From VRUE01 sp963780815 (lineage in GTDB: Bacteria > Actinomycetota > Thermoleophilia > Solirubrobacterales > 70-9): 64,000 nt of DNA. A program made the translations under genes and the position numbers. Below the pieces are notes generated by a model that did no database searches, was not told where the DNA came from, and worked only from the letters and a program-made list of their open reading frames with translations. The DNA lies in NCBI GenBank assembly GCA_963780815.1, contig CAWADG010000011.1, positions 1 to 64,000 of the forward strand, read 5' to 3'. Shown one piece after another: positions 34,697 through 45,300 of the stretch (the first letter of the stretch is position 1; each line of letters begins with the position of its first letter).

Positions 34697-34738
34697 TCAG
34701 GGGCCGAGCGGTCGCCGGTTCAAATCCGGCCTCCCCGA
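34697..34738 (+). repeat. A9: tRNA-Pro half only
   Basis: TCAGGGGCCGAGCGGTCGCC, GGTTCAAATCCGGC, CTCCCCGA. No arm on the left and no terminator hairpin on the right. The anticodon loop is altered. Confidence 0.75.
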
Positions 34739-34872
34739 TCAGCGATACGCTGGCGGCACTCACGGACGGGTGACTGGAGAGCGCCGCTGCGTCCAGGCGA
34801 GTTTTCTCGGGAGCGTCCTGCAGTTCCCCTATCGGGGTCTAGCTCCTTCTTCTCCTCGAGTGCTGCCGGCCC

Positions 34873-35166
34873 CTATATAGCCAGCTCGGGCGCCACTAGA
34901 TCACTGGTACTTGCGATCGGTTCGGATCGCTCCTCGGCCGCCTCAACCGGTGAGACCACCCGCAGCAGAGCCGCGACGACGTCGGGGTCGAACTGGGTGC
35001 CGGCACAGGCCTCCATCTCGGTGATCGCCAACTCTGTCGGCATAGCCCTGCGGTAGGAGCGCGTCGTCGTCATAGCATTGAAGGCGTCGCAGGCGCTGAC
35101 GATCCGGGCCTCGATTGGGATCTCCTGGCCACTGAGCCCGTCCGGGTAGCCGTTGCCGTACCTCTC
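34873..35166 (-). pseudogene. C-terminal fragment of an HD-GYP domain protein
   Basis: About 97 codons: 'ERYGNGYPDGLSGQEIPIEA', RIVSACDAFNAMTTTRSYR, TQFDPDVVAAL, the conserved end of HD-GYP c-di-GMP phosphodiesterases, including the GYP-loop. The HD metal site and all N-terminal domains are missing. The homology begins exactly where repeat B7 ends, so B7 marks the truncation point. Non-functional. Confidence 0.7.
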
Positions 35167-35302
35167 GACTATCCGGGGGTGGTAGCGAGAGCCAAAATCG
35201 GGCCCGGTATCGGTCGTCGCTACCACCGCCAGAATCGCTGCAAATGAAGACCTTTCCGGATCTGGATGTGCGCCTGTGGATGCACGCCTGCACGCCCCCA
35301 GT
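35160..35302 (+). repeat. B7: complete B element with right arm
   Basis: CTCTCGACTATCCGGGGGTG, GTAGCGAGAG, centre CGGGCCCG, GTATCGGTCGTCGCTACCAC, then AGAATCGCTGCAAATGAAGA and the CTGTGGATGCACGCCTGCAC arm. It is very close to B2 over 140 bp. Confidence 0.75.
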
Positions 35303-35433
35303 CACGAGGCGACGCATCTCGCGCTTAGGAGCAGCGGCTCCCACGGAGCCGCTGAGCGGTTCAGATGGCCTGCGCGTCAGGCCCAGCCGGCCTGTGGTCT
35401 AATCGCCTGGCCACAGAGACCACTGACCGAGGG

Positions 35434-36243
35434 ATGAGCATGGATGCTCAATGGAATGATGGGCGGCGCTTCGAGGGAAGGGTGGCGGTGGTTACCGGGG
35501 GTGGGGGGACGCTTGGTGGAGCTGTTGCCAGAGGCTTCGGTTCGGAGGGCGCCTCGGTGGCGATCGGTTATCGCTCCTCTCGCTCCCAGGCCGCGGAGGT
35601 CGTGGCGGAGGTGGAGGGCCGGGGCGGGCAGGCTCACTCCGGCCACCTCGACGTAACGGATCAGGATTCAGTAGACGCGTTCGTCGCCGATGTCGTGGAG
35701 CGCTACGGTCGGTTGGATGTCCTCGTCAACGCCGCCGGCCGCCTCGACGAGGCGGACACGGTGAGATTCAGCGAGCTGGACACAGCAGCGGCGAGCGCCC
35801 TCTTACAGGTTGACGTCATCGGAGCAATGCGGATGTGTCACGCGGTGAGGCCGATGATGCTCGAAGGTGGCGCCGGTGCCATCGTCAACTTCTCGAGCAC
35901 CTACGGGAACGGGATAAACCCCGACAACGCGATCAACTTCGTTCCCGTCACCTACTCCACGGCGAAGGGAGCGATCCGCGGCTTCACCGCCACGCTAGCC
36001 AGGGACCTGGCCCCAGAGATCCGCGTGAATGCTCTTGCCCCCGGGCCAATCTCGGGCGAATGGGAGACAGAGTGGGGAGTCTCGCCCGAGCACATCGACG
36101 AGGCAATCGCCATGAACCCGCTGAAGCGTTTCGGCAAGCCGGAGGAGATCGCCGAGACCGTCCTGTTCTTGGCTTCGGACGGGGCCGGGTACATCACCGG
36201 TCAGGTGATCCACGTGGATGGCGGCTGGGTGGTGGCCGGGTAG
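35434..36243 (+). CDS. Short-chain dehydrogenase/reductase (FabG-like)
   Basis: 269 aa, ATG 35434 after a GAGGG site (ATG 35440 also in frame). Cofactor motif TGGGGTLGGAVA, followed by GYRSSRSQA (NADP preference likely from the Arg/Ser after strand 2), NAAG, catalytic Ser in 'IVNFSSTYG', and YxxxK in TYSTAKGAI. 'GYITGQVIHVDGGWV' is the classical ending. Classical SDR with oxo-acyl or alcohol substrate; exact role unknown. It lies between B7 and B8. Confidence 0.9.
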   Translation: MSMDAQWNDGRRFEGRVAVVTGGGGTLGGAVARGFGSEGASVAIGYRSSRSQAAEVVAEVEGRGGQAHSGHLDVTDQDSVDAFVADVVERYGRLDVLVNAAGRLDEADTVRFSELDTAAASALLQVDVIGAMRMCHAVRPMMLEGGAGAIVNFSSTYGNGINPDNAINFVPVTYSTAKGAIRGFTATLARDLAPEIRVNALAPGPISGEWETEWGVSPEHIDEAIAMNPLKRFGKPEEIAETVLFLASDGAGYITGQVIHVDGGWVVAG

Positions 36244-36324
36244 GGCGTGCGCTGCTCCCCAATGCTCACCAAGAGTCCCTGGCAGCCTGCGGCGGACTTC
36301 CGCTAACGCGTCGAAGCAACAGCC

Positions 36325-36398
36325 TGGGCCGTCAATCGGCGAGATGACTTCGCTCGAGGATCCGTGGGTGGTAGCGAGAGACGAATCGGGCCCGGTAT
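36325..36398 (+). repeat. B8: B left half
   Basis: GTCAATCGGCGAGATGACTT, CGCTCGAGGATCCGTGGGTG, GTAGCGAGAGACGAATCGGG, CCCGGTATGG. It continues six bases past the centre into the right half, then diverges. The rest of 36244-36558 shows no gene. Confidence 0.7.
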
Positions 36399-36558
36399 GG
36401 GAGGCCTGCGACGCCAATGCCCACGGGCTGAGAAGAAGCCAAAGGCGCTTGAGAGGAGCTAGCGGAAGTGAGGGCGAGGATGAGCGCCGTCCGTGCCGGC
36501 CCGGGGCGTCGACCCACCCAACGAGGCCCTGCCCCGTGCCGCGGTTCGGCTCCGAGTC

Positions 36559-37371
36559 TCAACTCAGCATCGGCTTGCGGGCCGAGACGAACTGCCCGAG
36601 GCCTGCCAGGCGCTGACTGACGCTGGTCAGGCCTTGAGCCGCCAGCGCGGATGTCAGCTCGTCACGACCGAAGAGGCGGATTCCGGTCAGCGCGCGCACG
36701 GCTGCCCCGGTCCTGCCAGGAGACAGGGGGCCGCGAGCGCAGCTCGCCAGCAGGCCCACTCGCCCGCCCGGCGCAAGGACACGGACGATCTCGTCGAGCG
36801 CGATCATCGGCTGTTCGATCAGGTAGAGGGCGGCGAAGCAGCAGACGGCGTTGAAGACGGCATCGGCGAAAGGCAGCGCGCAGGCGTCGCCTCGCACGTA
36901 GGCCAGGTTGGCGGCCCCGCCCGCCTTCACTGCCGCGGCGAGCATCGTCGCCGAGGCGTCGACGCCGACCACTAGGCCGCCATCGCCTGCTTCGCGGGCG
37001 AAGTTCCGGCTGAAGTTCCCTGGGCCGCAGCCGACGTCGAGGACGCGGTCGCCGGTCGAGATCCCGAGCATTTCCCGAGCGATCCGCTGCTCCTCGGCCG
37101 TTCCTGGCCCGATGACTCCGAGCAGGAGGCGCCCGCCCACCGGACGCCAGAGCCGCTCGTAGATGAGCGGCAGTGCCCTGCTCCGCATCAGTTGCTGACC
37201 GGGGTGGGGGCCAATCGCGTCGCGCTCCTCGAGCACGTCGATGTAGCCGGCCATGGCGTTTGGCAGCCTGTGAGTGGCACCGGGCCGCAGCAGGTCGAGT
37301 GTCGCCTCAACCGCTGCCGAGGAGGGGTCGGCGGATGCGCTTTCGCTCACGGCTCGAGACCCTAGAGGCAC
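36559..37371 (-). CDS. Class I SAM-dependent methyltransferase
   Basis: 270 aa. Motif I 'VLDVGCGPGNFSRNFA', acidic strand-2 end VVGVDASATML, motif II region 'GDACALPFADAVFNAVCCFA', and 'VRVLAPGGRVGLL' (motif III) make a standard UbiE/MenG-like methyltransferase_11 protein. The N-terminal 70 residues, with 'PLIYERLWRPVGGRLLLG', are the family's usual lid. The small-molecule or lipid substrate is unknown. The start is the first codon of the frame; a shorter start near residue 40 is possible. Confidence 0.82.
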   Translation of the reverse strand: MPLGSRAVSESASADPSSAAVEATLDLLRPGATHRLPNAMAGYIDVLEERDAIGPHPGQQLMRSRALPLIYERLWRPVGGRLLLGVIGPGTAEEQRIAREMLGISTGDRVLDVGCGPGNFSRNFAREAGDGGLVVGVDASATMLAAAVKAGGAANLAYVRGDACALPFADAVFNAVCCFAALYLIEQPMIALDEIVRVLAPGGRVGLLASCARGPLSPGRTGAAVRALTGIRLFGRDELTSALAAQGLTSVSQRLAGLGQFVSARKPMLS

Positions 37372-37520
37372 GGCGCGATAGGCAGGGACTTCATTCGTGC
37401 ATCGATGAGGTGTCCCCTAGCCCATCTCTCGCGAATGGGGCACCGTTCGAGCTTCGCCATCTCGCCTTCGGGGCCGCAGGCGAAGGAAGCGACGACTGAC
37501 ACCAGCGCGATCCACATGCA

Positions 37521-37796
37521 TCAGCGGTCCGGCTCATGCAGCGCCTGCCGCAGCGCTAACGAGCTGACGCCCTCCACGGCCACGACCTTGTTCCTTGACT
37601 TCTCTCCCCGGACGATGGCTACCTTGGACTGAGCCACCCTAAGCCGCCTGGCGATCAGCCTGCACAACGCCCGATTCGCCTGGCCGTCCACCGGGGGGGC
37701 CGCCACGCGGGCCTGCAGGACACCTTCTCGGATCCCGAGCAACTCATCGCGGCGGCCACGCGGACGGAGGCGGACGTCGATCTTCGCGGTAGCCAT
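37521..37796 (-). CDS. DUF167 (YggU) family protein
   Basis: 91 aa, ATG at 37796. 'KIDVRLRPRGRRDELLGIRE', 'VAAPPVDGQANRALCRLIAR', 'GEKSRNKVV' are the conserved segments of the YggU/DUF167 fold. Complete small cytoplasmic protein of unknown function. Immediately followed on the other side by repeat C2 and the DUF6603 island. Confidence 0.85.
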   Translation of the reverse strand: MATAKIDVRLRPRGRRDELLGIREGVLQARVAAPPVDGQANRALCRLIARRLRVAQSKVAIVRGEKSRNKVVAVEGVSSLALRQALHEPDR

Positions 37797-37842
37797 AACG
37801 AATCTTGTACATATCTAGGGCCACTTGATGGCCTCTGCGCAG

Positions 37843-37982
37843 GGGTCGAGGTACCAGCCGTGGTACCAAACAGAGCGAAACTCAGGTGATCTGAGAGAAC
37901 CTCAGACCGCTTGGCAGAGCGACAGAGGTGCTGACGGGACCCTCGCGGGGCATCTCATAACCCGAAGGTCGCGGGTTCGATC
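37843..37982 (+). repeat. C2: tRNA-Met(CAT)-half element, left border of the giant-protein island
   Basis: GGTACCAGCCGTGGTACC, then CTCAGGTGATCTGAGAGAAC box series, and CTCATAACCCGAAGGTCGCG, GGTTCGAT, where the tRNA half stops inside the T-loop. The missing T-stem/acceptor end is found intact in C3, 14.45 kb downstream, in the same orientation. Confidence 0.82.
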
Positions 37983-37989
37983 TTGCAGC

Positions 37990-38847
37990 CTACGGCGGCA
38001 GCAGTGCGAGCTCCGCCGAGTAGTTCACCCAATTGCTGTCGATCGCCCAGGTGACGGTGGTGTCGTCAGGGTCCGGTTTGGGCCCGGTGTCCTTCCGGAG
38101 CGTTGCGATCGTGTCCGGGTCCCGGGTGCGGTCCTTCCATTCCTGCTCCGTGAGCTTCACGGCTTCCGAGTGCCGGATTCGGAATTCGGTCGGTGTGATG
38201 TCGAGCACGACGACGAACGCGTAAGCGCCGAGCTCCGGGTGGCGGTTGATACCGACAAGGAAGTCGATCACGTGCCGCATGTACAGAGCGGTTACCTGAC
38301 TGCGCTGCTTGAGCCGGAAACCGGGGACGTCGTACCAGCCGCCGTCCGTCGGTCCCGAGATCCCATCGAGCTCGTACTCCTTGCGGCCGCCCTCATAGCC
38401 GGTGCCCGCCACCAGCTGGTCGGGGTTGGCCGGGTCGAGCTTTCCGATCCAGTGTCTCCAGACCCGGTGGATATTGCGGGTATCGCTGAGATCGGCGCCG
38501 GTCCCATGTTCCAAGAGGGTGACCTTGTTGTTCGCGTGGAGGACTACCTGCTTCGGCTTGACCTGTTTGTCGCGGGCGATGAATGGGCTGACTTCGTAGA
38601 AGGACTTGAACAGAGGAGTGTGTGAGGTCATGTTCGACCCCTCGGCGGTGAAGTTGAAGTCGACGTCCAAGAGCGGTTCGTAGTCGGCGCCATCCTTCTT
38701 GCTCCACGCCGGCGCGTACTCCACCTCTTCGATTGTCGACTCGAAACGCTCCGTGGATGCCGGGCTCGTCGACGTCGACGGCGGGACCCGCCGCTTCTTC
38801 GGCAGAGGGGGATTGGCGAGAGTCTGCGGCGGGTGCTCGGGGTCCAA
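37990..38847 (-). CDS. Hypothetical protein divergent to giant-protein operon
   Basis: 285 aa; the first start of the frame is a TTG. The N-terminal 35 residues are Pro/Ser-rich and basic. The body reads 'DVDFNFTAEGSNMTSHTPLF', 'HRVWRHWIGKLDPANPDQLV', 'YDVPGFRLKQRSQVTALYMR', 'AYAFVVVLDITPTEFRIRHS': soluble, aromatic-rich, alpha/beta character, no signal peptide. I recognise no family. Its position inside the C2-C3 interval and head-to-head with the operon suggests a related role. Its stop lies 7 bp from the C2 border. Confidence 0.65.
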   Translation of the reverse strand: MDPEHPPQTLANPPLPKKRRVPPSTSTSPASTERFESTIEEVEYAPAWSKKDGADYEPLLDVDFNFTAEGSNMTSHTPLFKSFYEVSPFIARDKQVKPKQVVLHANNKVTLLEHGTGADLSDTRNIHRVWRHWIGKLDPANPDQLVAGTGYEGGRKEYELDGISGPTDGGWYDVPGFRLKQRSQVTALYMRHVIDFLVGINRHPELGAYAFVVVLDITPTEFRIRHSEAVKLTEQEWKDRTRDPDTIATLRKDTGPKPDPDDTTVTWAIDSNWVNYSAELALLPP

Positions 38848-38949
38848 GGGGATTCGTGCTCCGGCACGATCCTAGGACGGCTCGCGCGGCAGCGCAATCG
38901 CGCGTCCGCATCGCTTGACTTGGCGCGTCGAAGCGATTAGGCATCGGGG

Positions 38950-41900
38950 ATGGCTGACGAGGGCACCCTCCAGGCCGTCGCAGAGGAGCTGACGTTGGCT
39001 CTCCGGCCGCTGCAGTATGCGGCGGCTGACCTCGACCAGTTCGCGGCGTTCATGGAGCGGCTCGGGTTTGGCGCCACCTCGGTGCCGCCGGAGTTCACCG
39101 CTCTGGCGAACGCCGTCGAGAAAGCTGAGACCGATGTGGTCGCGCTCCAGGCGGCGCCCGACCCCGAAAAGGTCAAGCAGGTGCTGGATGACGTGAGTGG
39201 CGTCTACAACGCGATCACCCAGATCCAGCAGGCCCCGGCCGGCGTGAATGCGGCCGATTACCTGGCCGAGATCCCGGAGCGGCTCTTCGAGTACCTCTTG
39301 ATCGAGTATCTCCGCGCGCGGACGCCTCGCCTTTGCGCGGTGCTCCTGGTCCTGGACGTGCTCCGCGTCGAACCTGGGGACACGACCGGCGGCCGGCCGG
39401 AATACGCGGTCCAGCGGCTCCGGCTCAAACAACTCAGCAAGATCCTCGAGGACCCGGCGGGCCTCCCGGAGTGGATCTACGGCTGGGGCACACAGGACTT
39501 CGACTTCCTGCGCCTGCTCGACAACACTGCCGAATTCGCCCGCGCGTTCCGCCTGCCGATCTCGATCGACCCGATCGACGACGACCAGGCGGATGCGTAT
39601 AAGGCTGCGGTTGCGGGCCAGACGGCGCCGGAGTGGAAGCTGTCGGTGCCGATCAAGTTCGTGGAGGCTGGGACGGACACCTACGAGCTCGGCGTCCAGG
39701 TCGTGGAGCTGCCGGCCGAGGGCGCCAAGCCGCCGGGGATCGCCATCCAGCCGGACGTGCCGGAGGAAATCGGCGTCGACGTCCAGCTCACCGACAACCT
39801 GAAACTGGTCGTCCGTGCGGGGACCAACTTGGCCGAGACGATGGGCATCCTCATCCGTCCGGGCGAGTTGTCGGTGGCCTATCCGTTTCAGCCCGGCACG
39901 ACATTGCCGTCGGCAGGCTTTGGAGCCTCGCTCGACTATGCACCGCCCGAGCCCAAGACGCTGATCGGGCAATCGGAAGGAACGCGGCTCGAGCTCGCGG
40001 GCGGATCGGTCGGAACCTTCGTGGAGACCGACGCCGGTCAATTCGAGTTCAAACTCGAAATTCAGCCACGGGGGATGAAGGCCGTCGTGACCGGTGGCGA
40101 CCAGGACGGCTTCCTATCCACGATCCTCTCCGCGCTTGACATCGAAGTCGAGATCCCGATCGGGCTGAACTGGTCAAGCCGCACGGGGATCGCGCTCGCC
40201 GGCGGCTCCGAGTTCGAGGTCACCTTCAGCCCTCACATCGAACTCGGCCCGATCGGGATCGAGCAGCTCGAGATCGGGCTGAAGCCGGGCCACGACCCGG
40301 CGATTCCTACCCTCAACGTGGATGTCGGGCTGGGGCTGAGCGGCACGTTCGGGCCGTTCGCGATGGTGGTGAACGGGATCGGCATGCGGCTTTCGATCGC
40401 CTTCAAGGACGGCAACGCCGGCCCGTTCGACATCGGCGCGGGCTTCAAGCCGCCGCACGGGCTCGGGATGGTGCTCGATGCGACGGCGGTTAAGGGCGGC
40501 GGCTACCTCGACTTCGACTTCGAAGAGGAGCAGTACGCCGGCGTCCTCGAGTTGTCGATCCAGGAACTGATCCAGATCAAGGTGGTCGGCCTCCTCACGA
40601 CAAGGCTGCCCGGCGGGCAGGAGGGGTTCTCGCTGCTGCTCATCGTGACCGCCCAGTTCCCGCCGATCCAGCTCGGTTACGGGTTCGCGCTCACCGGCCT
40701 CGGCGGGCTGGCGGGCGTGAACCGGACGCTGAACGCGGAGGCGCTGCGCTCAGGTGTGCGCAACGGGACGGTCGGGTCGATCATGTTCCCCGAAGACCCG
40801 GTCAAGAACGCGACCAAGCTGATCGCCGACGTGAAGGCGGTCTTCCCGCCACAGCAGGACCGCTACGTGTTCGGCCCGATGGCCGAGATCGGGTGGGGCT
40901 CACCGCCGATCATCACCGCCCAGATCGGCATCGTGCTCGAGCTGCCGATGCCGATCAAGCTCGCGATCCTCGGGAGGATCAAAGCGGTGCTGCCCGACGA
41001 GGACGCGGCGGTCGTGAAGATCCACCTCGACTCCGTCGGGATCATCGAGTTCGAGAAATCGAGCCTGTCGGTCGACGCTTCGCTCTACGACTCACAGATC
41101 GTGGCCTACGCGCTCGCGGGCGACATGGCCCTGCGCCTCAATTGGGGCCAGCAGCCGACCTTCGCCCTGTCCGTGGGCGGGCTTCACCCGTCGTTCAAGA
41201 AACCGCCGCCCGGCTTCCCCTCGCTGCGCCGGCTGAGCCTGACGATGGGCGATGGCGAAAACCCACGGCTCGCCTGCGAAACCTACATTGCGATCACCGC
41301 CAACTCCGCCCAGTTCGGCGCCCACCTTGAGGCGAAAGTGTCCGCGGGTGGCTACGGGGTGCATGGCTACCTCGGCTTCGACGTCCTCTTCATCTTCTCG
41401 CCGTTCTCGATGAGGGCGGACATGAACGCGGGCGTCGACCTGCTCCAGGGCAACTCCGTGTTGATGACGATCAGTCTGTCGTTCACGCTCACCGGCCCAT
41501 CTCCCTGGCACGCGTGCGGGACCGCCACGGCGCACATCCTCTTCTTCGACGTGTCGGTCGCGTTCGACGCGCAGTGGGGCGACCCGGTGCAGGCCCTGCT
41601 CGCCCAGCTCGATGCGCTCAAACCACTGATCGACGCCCTTGGCGATCCCGGAAACTGGAGCGCAATTGCTCCGAGCGAGGCCGAGCGCTGCGCCACGCTC
41701 GGCTCGAGCCCCCTCGAGGACGGAACGGTCATGGTCCACCCGCTGGGCCGGCTGACGGTGCGTCAGAAAGTGGTCCCGCTGGAGATCCAGATCTCGCTTT
41801 TCGGCAGCGCGGCGCCGGCCGGCTGGGACACATTCAGGATCTCCGACGTCGCGCTGAACGGGACTGCGGGTCAGCCGCGTGACGCCGTGCAGGACCAATT

Positions 41901-42381
41901 CGCGCGCGGCCAGTTCTTTGCGATGACCGACGACGAGAAGCTGTCGAAAGACTCCTATGAACGCCACGACTCGGGCATGGCTGCCGGATCTGATCAGATC
42001 AAGGGCGGCGCGTCGAGCAGTCTCGACGCGGAGTACGAGACCAAGCTCGTGACCAACCGCGTTCTCCCGGCCCAGAAGCGCGGCCTGTACAAGCCGAACC
42101 CGGCCGCCTTCACCGCGGCGATCCGGCACGGCGCCGGAGAACGATCGCCGGTGCTCAACTCGGGCCGGGAGAAGTTCTCGGTGGCGGGCGCGGGGAGCGC
42201 CGTGTCGGTGGACGAACTGTCGTACGTGGTTGCCCAGCGCGACGACCTTGCGGTGCGCACCGACGTGCTCACCTCCTCCAGCACGCAGGTGGCCGCCGAC
42301 GTGGCGCTCGCCCAGCACCTGCTGGACCACCCCGAGGACGAAGGGGTGCTCCAAGTGCTCCCGGCGCACGAGGCCGCATGA
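38950..42381 (+). CDS. DUF6603-like giant protein, operon gene 1
   Basis: 1143 aa, ATG at 38950. Residues 1-110 are helical ('LRPLQYAAADLDQFAAFMER'). From about 270 onward there are long amphipathic beta-rich segments; 'LGYGFALTGLGGLAGVNRTL', 'SIMFPEDPVKNATKLIADVK', 'RYVFGPMAEIGWGSPPIITA', 'ASLYDSQIVAYALAGDMALR' and 'SLSFTLTGPSPWHACGTATA' match what I know of the DUF6603 family. Repeated alternating hydrophobic strands resemble a lipid- or surface-contacting sheet. No signal peptide. It overlaps gene 2 by ATGA. No function is known for the family. Confidence 0.72.
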   Translation: MADEGTLQAVAEELTLALRPLQYAAADLDQFAAFMERLGFGATSVPPEFTALANAVEKAETDVVALQAAPDPEKVKQVLDDVSGVYNAITQIQQAPAGVNAADYLAEIPERLFEYLLIEYLRARTPRLCAVLLVLDVLRVEPGDTTGGRPEYAVQRLRLKQLSKILEDPAGLPEWIYGWGTQDFDFLRLLDNTAEFARAFRLPISIDPIDDDQADAYKAAVAGQTAPEWKLSVPIKFVEAGTDTYELGVQVVELPAEGAKPPGIAIQPDVPEEIGVDVQLTDNLKLVVRAGTNLAETMGILIRPGELSVAYPFQPGTTLPSAGFGASLDYAPPEPKTLIGQSEGTRLELAGGSVGTFVETDAGQFEFKLEIQPRGMKAVVTGGDQDGFLSTILSALDIEVEIPIGLNWSSRTGIALAGGSEFEVTFSPHIELGPIGIEQLEIGLKPGHDPAIPTLNVDVGLGLSGTFGPFAMVVNGIGMRLSIAFKDGNAGPFDIGAGFKPPHGLGMVLDATAVKGGGYLDFDFEEEQYAGVLELSIQELIQIKVVGLLTTRLPGGQEGFSLLLIVTAQFPPIQLGYGFALTGLGGLAGVNRTLNAEALRSGVRNGTVGSIMFPEDPVKNATKLIADVKAVFPPQQDRYVFGPMAEIGWGSPPIITAQIGIVLELPMPIKLAILGRIKAVLPDEDAAVVKIHLDSVGIIEFEKSSLSVDASLYDSQIVAYALAGDMALRLNWGQQPTFALSVGGLHPSFKKPPPGFPSLRRLSLTMGDGENPRLACETYIAITANSAQFGAHLEAKVSAGGYGVHGYLGFDVLFIFSPFSMRADMNAGVDLLQGNSVLMTISLSFTLTGPSPWHACGTATAHILFFDVSVAFDAQWGDPVQALLAQLDALKPLIDALGDPGNWSAIAPSEAERCATLGSSPLEDGTVMVHPLGRLTVRQKVVPLEIQISLFGSAAPAGWDTFRISDVALNGTAGQPRDAVQDQFARGQFFAMTDDEKLSKDSYERHDSGMAAGSDQIKGGASSSLDAEYETKLVTNRVLPAQKRGLYKPNPAAFTAAIRHGAGERSPVLNSGREKFSVAGAGSAVSVDELSYVVAQRDDLAVRTDVLTSSSTQVAADVALAQHLLDHPEDEGVLQVLPAHEAA

Positions 42382-45300
42382 GCGACGTACCGGCAAAGTA
42401 CGACTTCATCTCCTACGTTCGGCGCGGGGCGGCGGCGGATCTCGACGTCGCCGACGACCCGACGCAACCCGTCCCATACAGGGGCAAACTCGACGTCGAC
42501 GTCTACGTGGAGTCGAGCGGCGGCGGGCAGACGCAGACCGACAAAGCGAGCGCGAATGTTCGCGTTCACGGCCCGATCGACGTTGTCGGCATCGATCCGC
42601 GGCACGTGATCCGCACCGAGCCGTGGGACGCGACACCGGGCTTCGAGCCGAACTACCTGGCCGGGATCGAGTTCGACCACCCCGATTTCCCCTGGCTGTT
42701 CACGCCGGTGAAGGAGAACGGCGACAGACTGCGACCGTGGGTTGCACTGATCGCCCTCGCCGATGGGGAGTACGACGAAGCGAAGGAACCACCCGGGCCG
42801 CTGCCCGTGATCAGCGTCAACGTGCCGGCGATCGCCAAGCTGCCGGACCTCGCGGACTCGTGGGCGTGGGCGCACGCGCAGGTGGCCGGTGGCGTCGGGG
42901 CAGGCACCCTCGACCAGATCCTCGAGGTCGACCCGGGGCGCGCCACGTCGCGGCTGCTGTGCCCGCGCCGACTCGACCCGAGCACCCACTACACGGCCTT
43001 CGTCGTTCCCGCCTTCGAGCACGGGCGCCTGGCCGGCCTCGGCCAGAAAATCGCCGTGGCCCCCGGCGCCACCACCGACGTGGCCTGGCATGGCGACGAG
43101 ACCTCGCCGCTCGAACTGCCCGTGTATCACCGCTTCGCATTCCGGACCAGCGAGTCGGGCGACTTCGAGTCCCTGGTCCGCGAGCTCGTGCCACGCGAAC
43201 TGGCGGCGGAGGTCGGGATCAGGGACATGGATGTGGACCAGCCCGGCTGGGGACTTCCCGGCGCCGGCGGGCCGCTAGGCCTCAGCGGCGCGCTGCGCTC
43301 GGTCTCATCGCAGGACACCAATTGGTCGGGCCAGCAGCGCGACACCTTCCGCACCGCGCTGGCGAATGCGATCAACGAAGGCGACACCACGCAGGCGGGG
43401 GATCCCAAGCTGGTGCCGCCGCTCTACGGGCGCTGGCATGCGGCACGCTCGCGAGTCAGCACGACCCTGCATGGCTGGGTTCATCAGCTCAATCTCGACC
43501 CGCGCAACCGGGCGATTGCCGGCTTCGGCTCGCGGGTGGTGCTCGACCAGCGTTCGAACCTGATGGCATCGGCCTGGGACCAGGTGGCGGGCATCGATGC
43601 AGCCAACGAGACCTTGCGCCAGGCGCAGCTCGCCCGCGGCTCGTCGAAACAGGTGATGGCGAAGCATCTGGCCGATGCCGGGGCATCGATGGTGATGTCA
43701 ATCACGGGGCCAGTGCAGTATCGGCTGCGGGCCAGTCCGCGAACGGTGGCGGCCGAGGTCGCGCGCAGCGCGTTGCCGCCGTCGTCGCTGTCCCCGGCGT
43801 TCCGCCGGCTCGTGCGCGCAGGGGGCGCCCTGCGGCGTCGGCAGGGGGCGACCAGCCGCGACGCGCTGGCCCTCGTGGAGCGCCTCGCTCGAGGTGACCT
43901 GCGGCCGCGGCGGAACCCCCGCCCCGGTGGACTTCGGACGCTCGACGACGCCGCCGAGGAAGTCGGCACGTCGACGCTCGAGGGTTTCCTCCAGCGCCTC
44001 ACCCACCTGCCGCGGTGGCTGGTCATCGCTGTCGCGGTCGGACTGCTGGCCTTGTTCGTGGCACTGGCGCTGCTCGTCTCGTGGATCGTCGCGCTGTTGG
44101 TGGTGGTCCTGATCATCCTCTTGCTGCTGGCGCTGCTGTGGCGACTTCGGCGCATCCCCGGCGTGGTGTCGGGGCCCGGTTTGACGATCGACGAGATGAC
44201 CCCCGGGGGCGTCGCCGACGCGTCTCCCCGGCCCGGTTTCCAGGTGGTCCCGGGGCAGCGCCCCGGCGCCGACCAACCCGACCCGCAAGGCACCGACTCG
44301 TCAGACGCCGCCGGCTTCCGCGAAGCCGCCGGCAAGATCGCCGAAGTGCTCCAGGCGGTGCCCGAGGACCCCGACGATCCTGATCCGCTCGACCTCGAGG
44401 GGATGGCCGGGACCGTTCTCGGCGCACTCGACCCCGACCTCACGGTCCCGGCGCGAATCGGCGCAATCGTGAGCGTCGACAGCGAGCTCTGGGACCCCGA
44501 CGACCCGCTCGAGCCGATCATGGCAGCGCCGGAATTTCGGCAGCCGATGTACGCCGCGCTCCGCGATATCTCCCAGGACCTGCTCCTGCCGGGCATGGAG
44601 CTGGTCGAACCGAACACCGTCGCCGTCCTCGAAACGAACGAGGCATTCATCGAGGCGTACATGGTCGGCCTCAACCACGAGATGGCGAAGCAGCTGCTCT
44701 GGGCCGAGTACCCCACCGACCAGCGCGGCAGCTACTTCCGCCAGTTCTGGGACGTGGCCGGCTACGTGCGCCGGCCGAGCGACCCGAATGACGACGACGC
44801 GCTGCGTGAGCAGCTCCGCGACATCCCGCCGATCCACCGCTGGTCGCACGGGCCGCTGCTCGGCGAGCATCCGAATCGCACGGACATCGTGCCCGGCAAC
44901 CTCGTGCTGCTGATACGCGGTGAGCTGCTGCGGCGCTATCCGAACGCCGTGATCTACGCCACCGAGGCGGTGCTCGACGCGCAGGGCAGGCGCGCGCTCG
45001 GGGCCGCGCAGAAGCAGCCCCTGTTCCGCGGCACGCTGACACCAGACGTCACGTTCTTCGGCTTCGACCTCGACGCCCCCACGGCGTCCGGCGACGGCGG
45101 CGGTGAGGGCTGGTTCTTCGTCTTCGAGCCGCCGCCGTCGGAGCCTCGCTTCGGGTTCGAGCCGGCTGCGGCAGAAGCGCCGTCTGTGAGTGATTGGAAC
45201 GATCTGAGCTGGTCCAACTTCGCCGCAGACCCGACCACACTCGTCAATGCCCCGGTGACCGCGCCCACCGGTCTGGAAGCGGGGCTCACCTGGCCGACGC

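Noticed and set aside
41092..43130. Minus-strand frames over the giant-protein operon
   Set aside because: Antisense shadows; the plus-strand frames are continuous over 12.6 kb with stop/start overlaps.
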